Source: Neodontobutis hainanensis (taxonomy: Eukaryota; Chordata; Actinopteri; Gobiiformes; Odontobutidae). Taken from it: DNA of 64,000 bases. The notes below the pieces were generated by a model. That model was given only the letters and a program-made list of their open reading frames with translations. It was not told the DNA's origin and ran no database searches. Position 1 is the first letter of the stretch; each line of letters begins with the position of its first letter. The translations under genes were made by a program, and so were the position numbers. Shown in pieces: positions 62,401 to 64,000 of the stretch. The stretch spans positions 4,998,501 through 5,062,500 of the forward strand of contig JALDNG010000041.1 in assembly GCA_024349245.1 (NCBI GenBank), given 5' to 3'.

Positions 62401-64000
62401 AAGATCACAGACTGCATAAACAGTGAGTACAAAAGCATACGGTATAATGTTAGACATAATACTGCAAAGGAAGCAGCCGGTATTACAAAAATTAAATATG
62501 ATATTTCTTGTATGTTGTATTTTTCACCTCATTGTGAGCAATCCTGTGCATGGTTGTATCTTCCCATCTGAGCATTGGATGAGTATGTCACCCTTTCCTC
62601 TGGTATGTGTGTTAAGACAATTAAAATAACTCATAAATGATGCATGTCTCAGCCCTCTTCTCTAACTGTGCAGGCCCTCCTCTGCCGCCCCAGGATGTGC
62701 AGGTACTCTGTGGGCAAGCTCCAGGGGTCCTGCAAGTCCGCTGGAAGCCCCCCATCCTCTCCCCCACAGGCACTTCTAATGGAGCAAATGTCATTGGTTA
62801 TGCAGTGTGCACTAAAGGACAGAAGGTGAATGAGCAAATGTCTCTGTGTTAGCCATATTTTATCTCACTATTGATGAAATGGTTCAGAAGCCATTGTAGT
62901 ATAAAAATTGTCATCATTCAGAGTTAAAAGAAAAATTCTCATTAATCAAATATGTAATGCAACAGTTAGTGTGTTGCAGTTATTTTCCTCCAGATAAAAA
63001 TATTACAAAACAAACACAAAACTTGACAAGTTTAATCATGTATAATCCCATTGAAACTTTAAAATAGACATCACAAATGGGATGCTTTTGTCTTTGAATG
63101 TGGCATTATGTCATCAGCGTTTGACATTCACATAGCACTGCCACCTACCTGTATTTCACCATCTGCACAAGTCCCCTGTGTGAAAAGACGGAAAGCTCTC
63201 TTACTCCCTCTAGTGGATATTAATAGAAAGTAAAACAAAAATAAACTCATCAGTGGTTTAAAAGCTGTGGAAATAATGCAATACTTGAGGGTTTGTTAAT
63301 TGTTGTACTACGTACATTTGACCATTGCAGCAATGGAAAGTAAAGATAGTATACTATGCAATTACTGTTTTTTTTTGTTTTTTTATATATATTATCTTGG
63401 AGTGGAACCTCAAGAACAAGAACCTCAAGAATTTTTTTCCAAAAAATAGAAGAGCATTGTTATATTTTTCGGTTATTTGTATTAGTTTTATTCTACATCC
63501 ATTTCCCTTTCTCAGAAAATATGATATGAAAATATGATGTTTGTCAATAGCAGCTCATTTAATATATACTTTAATAATTTACCTCAATAATAACCTGATT
63601 TAACCTCACTTTTTTAACAATGTCTTTTTATTCCAGATTGCTGAGGTGATGTTCCCAATGGCAGACTATGTTACAGTGGAGCTAAATAGGATTCAGTGCC
63701 TGGAGGCCCGGGAAGTCATTGTCCGGACACTGTCGCTACAGGGGGAGTCCCAGGACTCCCTCGTCGCCGCCATTCCAAACAACCTGCTCGTGCCTCCACC
63801 TCCCATCCCCCTGCCCCCACCCATGCACCCCCACCCAGGACCACCTCCTCACCCACATGCCCCACCCCACCTTCAGCCACAACTACCCCCACCACCTGCA
63901 GCACATGGACAGCCACTCCCACCCCAAGGTCCACACCCACAACCCCACCCTAGACTTCCTCATCCAGGAGGCCCTCCACAACCCCAGCTCCGACCGCCAC
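8357..64000 (+). CDS. rimbp2: RIM-binding protein 2, 5' and middle part, runs off the right edge
   Basis: RIM-BPs are presynaptic scaffolds whose SH3 domains bind RIM and voltage-gated calcium channels, coupling channels to vesicle release. Coding exons read as 8357-8494, 13215-13352, 46535-46624, 49234-49356, 51863-52024 (tentative), 52799-52903, 54073-54123, 56196-56219 (candidate microexon), 56670-56874, 57875-58032, 59788-59867, 59945-60054, 60754-61569, 62674-62825 and 63637-64000+. Every junction keeps one reading frame, giving about 905 residues here. Order: long coiled-coil N-terminus, low-complexity Ser/Pro linker, SH3-1 (ARYNYNPYDGPNEHPEAELP through GLVPSNFVEFV), FN3-1 (YPRKITLIKQLARSVIVAWE), FN3-2 (VVVAPSGLRVDDIQ ... 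PHQVPWQLPLEQRE), FN3-3 (PPQDVQVLCGQ ... VIVRTLSLQGES), then a Pro/His-rich linker. The match to human RIMBP2 is much closer than to TSPOAP1 (RIM-BP1). The intron between exons 2 and 3 is about 33 kb and contains the antisense RNF170-like array. SH3-2 and SH3-3 are outside the window. Confidence 0.93.
8495..13214. other. RIMBP2 intron 1
   Basis: 4.7 kb without a supported exon. It holds an X-box-like palindrome at 8991-9003 in a locally CpG- and pyrimidine-rich stretch (about 8970-9110). The rest is AT-rich; the short open frames seen lack splice context or similarity. Confidence 0.5.
8991..9003 (+). promoter_or_regulatory. X-box-like palindrome (possible RFX site)
   Basis: GTTGCTAGGCAAC, a near-perfect palindrome with half-sites GTTGCT and GGCAAC separated by one base, fitting the RFX X-box pattern. 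It lies in RIMBP2 intron 1. Function is inferred only. Confidence 0.35.
13215..13352 (+). CDS. rimbp2: RIMBP2 coding exon 2
   Basis: 46 codons between TCTTGCAG and the donor GTAAAC, phase 0 at both ends. It encodes a heptad-rich coiled coil (LYNRVRLLEERNRALKLEVA). Same length and phase as exon 1, so exons 1 and 2 could be skipped or included without a frameshift. Confidence 0.85.
13353..15592. other. Start of RIMBP2 intron 2, left flank of the RNF170-like array
   Basis: No exon seen. It contains an X-box-like site at 13779-13792 (GTTGTCTTGGCAAC). The array homology begins at about 15593, within CCCCAAATCCCATAATTT. Confidence 0.45.
13779..13792 (+). promoter_or_regulatory. X-box-like site (possible RFX site)
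   Basis: GTTGTCTTGGCAAC: half-sites GTTGTC and GGCAAC with a two-base spacer, in a locally CpG-rich stretch (CGGAGGCC to GGCGCGTG) 430 bases after coding exon 2. Possible RFX binding is inferred from the motif alone. Confidence 0.3.
15644..15895 (-). pseudogene. piggyBac-like transposase remnant, unit 1
   Basis: The minus-strand frame contains RVKWAELREDELYQYFGLML followed by YLGILGEV. This resembles the N-terminal part of the piggyBac DDE domain (pattern W..L...E...f.GLll.mGi). No catalytic aspartates, DDE core or terminal repeats are visible. It lies beyond the 3' end of the RNF170-like gene and could sit in its 3' UTR. The family call is by pattern only. Confidence 0.35.
16607..17817 (-). 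CDS. RNF170-like RING E3 ubiquitin ligase, copy 1
   Basis: RNF170 is an ER-membrane E3 that ubiquitinates activated IP3 receptors. Exons on the minus strand, in transcript order: 17693-17817, 17530-17605, 17323-17431, 17170-17243, 16947-17069 and 16607-16861. They join to 254 codons including the stop; human RNF170 has 258 residues. Domains: N-terminal membrane segment (VLFLVVSFILLAGLLTLLC, about residues 23-41); QNIHPENQE linker; C3HC4 RING with CPVC, NCGHLFCDSC and CPTC; DINDYNRRFSG; ERLCDVPTLLRHVFKKMF; two C-terminal hydrophobic segments. Odd points: an 18-bp deletion at the end of exon 5 removes the donor used in the other copies, but an in-frame GTAATG allows GAC|gt. The DUF1232-like SPLD..PE motif reads SPLGIPPE, and the C-terminus ends at FTEFE without the basic tail. 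It may be functional or early in decay. Confidence 0.85.
17818..19415. other. Upstream region and spacer of array unit 1
   Basis: It holds the presumed promoter and a possible 5' UTR exon of RNF170-like copy 1: on the minus strand a donor-like TAG|GTAGGTAATC near 18100 and an acceptor TTTATATTTAG just before the ATG exon. A plus-strand donor-like AAATGTGAGTAGG near 18580 recurs in all units; no product is recognised. The remainder is AT-rich. Confidence 0.4.
19369..19393. repeat. Perfect 10-bp-arm inverted repeat at the unit 1/2 junction
   Basis: GGGCACTACA, five-base loop GTCTG, TGTAGTGCCC. The same hairpin occurs at 23245-23269 and 27115-27139, in each case at the end of a unit. Confidence 0.85.
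19460..19771 (-). pseudogene. piggyBac-like transposase remnant, unit 2
   Basis: Second copy of the remnant, with the longest open frame (103 codons). In this unit the run is TTTAGGAAG, where units 1 and 3 have TTTTAGGGAAG. That two-base difference opens the frame upstream to include MPHYFLKTARCAATCHN. The fragment carries only the start of the piggyBac-like domain and no catalytic core. Confidence 0.35.
20437..21692 (-). CDS. RNF170-like RING E3 ubiquitin ligase, copy 2
   Basis: Exons in transcript order: 21577-21692, 21378-21453, 21171-21279, 21018-21091, 20786-20917 and 20437-20691, again 254 codons including the stop. Compared with copy 1, exon 1 has a 9-base in-frame deletion that shortens the N-terminal hydrophobic segment (LVVVSFILLTCLHTLF). 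Exon 5 keeps FSGQPRS and the consensus donor GTAAGT. The RING is complete (CPVC, NCGHLFC..C, CPIC). The exon-2 acceptor is embedded in five 9-bp repeats (21453-21497), so several in-frame acceptors exist. The C-terminal motif reads SPLVISPE in place of the SPLD..PE of RNF170. The gene appears intact; expression is unknown. Confidence 0.85.
21453..21497. repeat. 9-bp tandem repeat (x5) over a splice acceptor
   Basis: Four TCTGTACAG units and one ACTGTACAG unit. On the minus strand every unit supplies CTGTACAG, i.e. an AG acceptor, directly at RNF170-like copy 2 exon 2. The same site has one unit in copy 1 (17605-17613) and three in copy 3 (25331-25357). Confidence 0.9.
21693..23291. other. Upstream region and spacer of array unit 2
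   Basis: Nearly identical to the corresponding part of unit 3 and close to unit 1. It contains the presumed copy 2 promoter, the conserved plus-strand donor-like AAATGTGAGTAGG near 22456 and an AT-rich spacer ending in the hairpin at 23245-23269. Confidence 0.4.
23336..23596 (-). pseudogene. piggyBac-like transposase remnant, unit 3
   Basis: Third copy of the remnant; the 86-codon frame is the same as in unit 2 (KWAELREDELYQYFG segment) but closed upstream, as in unit 1. It carries only the start of the domain. Confidence 0.35.
24315..25552 (-). CDS. RNF170-like RING E3 ubiquitin ligase, copy 3
   Basis: Exons in transcript order: 25437-25552, 25256-25331, 25049-25157, 24896-24969, 24664-24795 and 24315-24569, 254 codons including the stop. 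It is almost identical to copy 2: the visible coding changes include HVFKK for HIFKK, VITYLAS for VIRYLAS and QRIQD for QRVQD. It shares the short exon-1 hydrophobic segment and the intact FSGQPRS donor, and has three 9-bp acceptor repeats instead of five. The RING ligands are complete. The very low divergence from copy 2 indicates a recent duplication or gene conversion. Confidence 0.85.
25553..27139. other. Upstream region and spacer of array unit 3
   Basis: Homologous to the other unit spacers, with a local replacement near 26155-26170 (AGCCCTCAAGAG) and more substitutions after about 26520 than between units 1 and 2 there. It ends at the hairpin 27115-27139, after which homology stops. 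Confidence 0.45.
27140..30097. other. RIMBP2 intron 2, right of the array
   Basis: About 3 kb with no supported exon. It includes a short interspersed repeat fragment near 27720-27785. The open frames at 27032-27334 and 27661-27960 show no family features and lack splice context. Confidence 0.45.
27718..27790 (+). repeat. Dispersed fish repeat fragment
   Basis: The block GCACCCGGAGGAAACC followed by AGGGAGAACATGCAAACTCC is a sequence I recognise as highly repeated in teleost genomes. The parent element is not determined here. Confidence 0.5.
30098..30440 (+). promoter_or_regulatory. Candidate alternative RIMBP2 promoter and 5' UTR exon
   Basis: A purine-rich, locally CpG-containing block (ACACGCGTACGACGCAACG at its start) stands out from AT-rich intron. 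It ends in a donor-like CCAACG|GTAATT at 30440/30441. It contains a very short frame (ATG CTC CTG CTG TAG), so it would be a non-coding leader. Position, between coding exons 2 and 3, fits a second start for a shorter RIMBP2 isoform that skips the first two coding exons. No TATA box is evident. Composition alone could also reflect a simple GA-rich tract. Confidence 0.4.
30903..30949. repeat. (GT)n microsatellite
   Basis: About 23 uninterrupted GT dinucleotides. Confidence 0.95.
33604..33617 (+). promoter_or_regulatory. X-box-like site
   Basis: GTTTCTATAGCAAC, half-sites separated by AT as in the classical X-box. Third such motif inside RIMBP2 introns. Function not shown. Confidence 0.25.
36286..36549 (-). 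repeat. tRNA-derived SINE, minus orientation
   Basis: On the minus strand the head reads GGGCGGCAGTATAGCACAGT with GTAGAGCGGCC (A-box region) and GATCAAATCC (B-box region). The body contains CTTGGGCAAGACACTTAACC and the tail CTATATAAAAATAAAG. It belongs to the same family as the element at 46152-46490 by its shared head and GTGTCCTTGGGCAAGACA core. Confidence 0.75.
36600..36810 (+). repeat. tRNA-derived SINE, plus orientation
   Basis: The head has AGTAGCTCAGTGACAGAGCG (A box) and GCAGTTTGATTCCCACTC (B box), then TCCTTGGGCAAGACACTCAA and the tail GGATAAAAGCGTCTACTAAA. The head is related to the neighbouring element but the tail differs, so this is a second subfamily. It is a degenerate repeat, not a tRNA gene. 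Confidence 0.75.
36811..46151. other. RIMBP2 intron 2, right part
   Basis: About 9.3 kb with no convincing exon, RNA gene or long open frame. A segment near 39370-39440 (AAAGGTACTATGTGTAGC and following) looks like a dispersed fish repeat, but I cannot bound it. Confidence 0.45.
46152..46490 (-). repeat. Near full-length tRNA-derived SINE, minus orientation
   Basis: On the minus strand: head GGGGCGGCAGTGGCTCAGTG with B-box GGTTCGATTCCCGCTC, central TCCTTGGGCAAGACAG, then a GGCAGCCCCCCTCTCTGTCT block and the tail ending GCATGCCATTTACCATTT. It ends 44 bases before RIMBP2 coding exon 3. Open frames through it are artefacts of the repeat. Confidence 0.8.
46535..46624 (+). CDS. rimbp2: RIMBP2 coding exon 3
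   Basis: 30 codons after a strong pyrimidine tract (CGTTTTTTTCTTAG), phase 0 on both sides, ending CAG|GTAGGA. It encodes a basic coiled-coil segment (KKRLSLQLISHNLKESQYDQ). Confidence 0.85.
46625..49233. other. RIMBP2 intron 3
   Basis: No exon supported. It contains two diverged direct-repeat segments (about 47370-47700 and 48330-48530) that share the phrase GGCCTATTGTTG / AGCCTATTGTTG followed by CCTGTTTTC.ATTGGA. Confidence 0.45.
49234..49356 (+). CDS. rimbp2: RIMBP2 coding exon 4
   Basis: 41 codons, phase 0 at both ends, acceptor CAAGTAG and donor AAG|GTAAAG. It encodes a heptad-rich Glu/Gln coiled coil (QERDTAQEQRNQLQGRVESL). Confidence 0.88.
49500..50230 (-). pseudogene. Degenerate non-LTR retrotransposon reverse transcriptase fragment
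   Basis: In minus-strand frames interrupted by frameshifts one can read QFAYQTNKSAKHTVYLALH, TSSAFNTI and KLLDKDIDST. These match the conserved order QFAYR..RS..DA, FSSAFNTI and the following helix of fish LINE reverse transcriptases. Frameshifts and stops are many, so the copy is dead. It lies in RIMBP2 intron 4 in antisense. Confidence 0.7.
50231..51862. other. RIMBP2 intron 4, remaining part
   Basis: AT-rich; the 108-codon open frame at 50802-51128 has no recognisable domain, no splice context and is probably chance. Confidence 0.45.
51863..52024 (+). CDS. rimbp2: Probable RIMBP2 coding exon 5
   Basis: 54 codons open in the gene's frame, phase 0 at both ends, donor GAGGAG|GTAAAG. The sequence (APVTAFQPRVLRSLELLCDY) has coding-like composition and would sit between coiled-coil exons. 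The acceptor TTTAAATCAG is poor in pyrimidines, so the left boundary is uncertain; other upstream AGs give the wrong phase. I do not recall this segment in the common human isoform. Confidence 0.5.
52025..52798. other. RIMBP2 intron 5
   Basis: T-rich start (TTTTCTTTTTTTTTTC) and AT-rich body; nothing else recognised. Confidence 0.5.
52799..52903 (+). CDS. rimbp2: RIMBP2 coding exon 6
   Basis: 35 codons between CTCTGCAG and AAG|GTACAG. The product (KLKQQLQTEHEQALVELHNK) aligns with the start of the common human RIMBP2 isoform (ERRQQLQLEHDQALAVL as remembered). Confidence 0.93.
52904..54072. other. RIMBP2 intron 6 with (TA)n
   Basis: It contains a (TA)n microsatellite at about 53424-53478 followed by short TTAGATG repeats. 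No exon seen. Confidence 0.6.
53424..53478. repeat. (TA)n microsatellite
   Basis: About 27 TA dinucleotides, flanked on the right by three to four copies of TTAGATG/TTAGATA. Confidence 0.95.
54073..54123 (+). CDS. rimbp2: RIMBP2 coding exon 7
   Basis: 17 codons (DRLQSNEEHDEAVHLLE) between GTCCGCAG and GAG|GTACGG. It corresponds to the human KKEHEGAVQLLE stretch of the coiled coil. Confidence 0.9.
54124..56195. other. RIMBP2 intron 7
   Basis: About 2 kb, AT-rich, no exon, RNA gene or bounded repeat identified. Confidence 0.5.
56196..56219 (+). CDS. rimbp2: Candidate 24-nt RIMBP2 microexon
   Basis: Eight codons (NRQDRMFQ) flanked by a strong acceptor (TTTCCTACCTTTTGAACAG) and CAG|GTATTT. It is phase 0 at both ends, between phase-0 exons 7 and 8, so it can be included or skipped without a frameshift. 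The insertion would fall inside the coiled coil. In-frame microexons of this size are common in vertebrate synaptic genes; this one is inferred from sequence alone. Confidence 0.45.
56670..56874 (+). CDS. rimbp2: RIMBP2 coding exon 8
   Basis: The exon opens with VKVHVLEQKCRLQSEHFHQY, matching human SKVRELEEKCRTQSEQF, and ends in a phase-1 G before GTGAGT. It encodes the end of the coiled coil and the start of a low-complexity linker. Confidence 0.92.
57875..58032 (+). CDS. rimbp2: RIMBP2 coding exon 9 (linker)
   Basis: Acceptor GACTTGTAG, donor GAG|GTCAGT; phase 1 in, phase 0 out. It encodes a Ser/Thr/Pro linker with RPELLSVKP, matching human RPEPLSAKP just before SH3-1. GC content is higher than in the flanking introns. 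Confidence 0.85.
58098..58235 (+). repeat. SINE 3' half, plus orientation
   Basis: GTGGCAGCCCCCCTCTCTGT followed by AGCGCTTTGGGTGCCCAAGA and a tail ending GATGCCATTTACCATTT. It matches the 3' half of the 46152-46490 element; the tRNA-like head is missing, so the insert is 5'-truncated. Confidence 0.8.
59140..59455. repeat. AT-rich MITE-like repeat
   Basis: Alternating runs such as TTATTTCTTAATATAAGACT and ACAAGAAAAGAATATAACTT end with TTTTTGCAGTGTAAG. This resembles a non-autonomous hAT-type element frequent in fish. Ends and family are not certain. Confidence 0.35.
59788..60054 (+). CDS. rimbp2: RIMBP2 coding exons 10-11 (first SH3, N-terminal part)
   Basis: Two exons, 59788-59867 and 59945-60054, separated by a 77-base intron. 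They encode PRYTGQVRLCTARYNYNPYD and YLYVYGNMDDDGFYE. ARYNY is the ALYDY equivalent and DGFYEGE the RT/n-Src region of the SH3 fold. The left border (GATCTGAAG|ATG) is an unusual acceptor lacking a long pyrimidine tract, so the first residues are less certain. Confidence 0.9.
60754..61569 (+). CDS. rimbp2: RIMBP2 coding exon 12 (SH3 end, FN3-1, FN3-2)
   Basis: A large 816-base exon. It starts GELLDGQRGLVPSNFVEFV (end of SH3-1), followed by an acidic linker and FN3-1 from about VPYPRKITLIKQL to DELRCTLLVG. FN3-2 runs from VVVAPSGLRVDD to LEQRERKEAGVEFCTQAA. It closely follows human RIMBP2 in order and length. Phase 1 at both ends. Confidence 0.96.
61570..62673. other. RIMBP2 intron 12
   Basis: 1.1 kb, AT-rich, nothing recognised. 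Confidence 0.5.
62674..62825 (+). CDS. rimbp2: RIMBP2 coding exon 13 (FN3-3, first half)
   Basis: Acceptor CTGTGCAG, donor AAG|GTGAAT. It encodes PPLPPQDVQVLCGQ, VRWKPPILSPTG and NGANVIGYAVCTKGQK, matching the human third FN3 (PPQDVTVQAG ... NGANVTGYGVYAKGQ). Confidence 0.95.
62826..63636. other. RIMBP2 intron 13
   Basis: 0.8 kb AT-rich intron; no feature recognised. Confidence 0.5.
63637..64000 (+). CDS. rimbp2: RIMBP2 coding exon 14, partial (FN3-3 end and Pro/His-rich linker)
   Basis: Acceptor TTTTTATTCCAG. It encodes IAEVMFPMADYVTVEL, EAREVIVRTLSLQGES and NNLLVPPPP, completing FN3-3. About 70 residues dominated by proline and histidine follow, to the window edge. No stop or donor before 64000, so the exon continues. 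Base composition turns sharply C-rich at about 63785. Confidence 0.95.
   Translation, partial: MAEVMFPMADYVTVELNRIQCLEAREVIVRTLSLQGESQDSLVAAIPNNLLVPPPPIPLPPPMHPHPGPPPHPHAPPHLQPQLPPPPAAHGQPLPPQGPHPQPHPRLPHPGGPPQPQLRPP

Overview
The window is vertebrate nuclear DNA, most likely from a ray-finned (teleost) fish. Genes are split into short exons with GT..AG introns. Intron sequence is AT-rich and carries fish-type tRNA-derived SINE and LINE debris plus (GT)n and (TA)n microsatellites. The encoded proteins are clear orthologues of vertebrate proteins. No prokaryotic operon, CRISPR array, rRNA gene or intact transposon was found.

Layout. (1) Positions 804-2588, plus strand: PUS1, a tRNA/snRNA/mRNA pseudouridine synthase. 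A spliced upstream exon supplies a probable mitochondrial presequence and an internal ATG gives a presumed nuclear form. (2) Positions 3572-6682, plus strand: NOC4L, a nucleolar factor of 40S ribosome biogenesis, in 15 exons encoding about 530 residues. (3) From 8357 to beyond the right edge, plus strand: RIMBP2, a presynaptic active-zone scaffold. The window holds long N-terminal coiled-coil exons, the first SH3 domain, three FN3 domains and the start of a Pro/His-rich linker. The second and third SH3 domains lie outside. (4) Positions about 15593-27139: an 11.5-kb tandem array of three units of about 3.8 kb inside a RIMBP2 intron. Each unit carries an antisense, six-exon, apparently intact RNF170-like RING E3 ubiquitin ligase gene of 253 codons and a piggyBac-like remnant. 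(5) The rest is RIMBP2 intron with scattered repeats and one purine-rich block near 30.1-30.44 kb that looks like an alternative first exon or promoter.

PUS1 and NOC4L are housekeeping RNA/ribosome genes in the same orientation. RIMBP2 is a neuronal gene with long introns. The RNF170-like trio is the unusual part. The genes keep introns, so they are DNA-level duplicates rather than retrocopies. They keep all RING ligands but have lost hallmark acidic residues of the C-terminal DUF1232-like segment. They also differ from one another at splice sites: an 18-bp deletion removes the usual donor in unit 1, and a 9-bp repeat multiplies the exon-2 acceptor in units 2 and 3.

All exon boundaries were read by eye from splice consensus, reading frame and remembered family similarity. 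No alignment or search was run.
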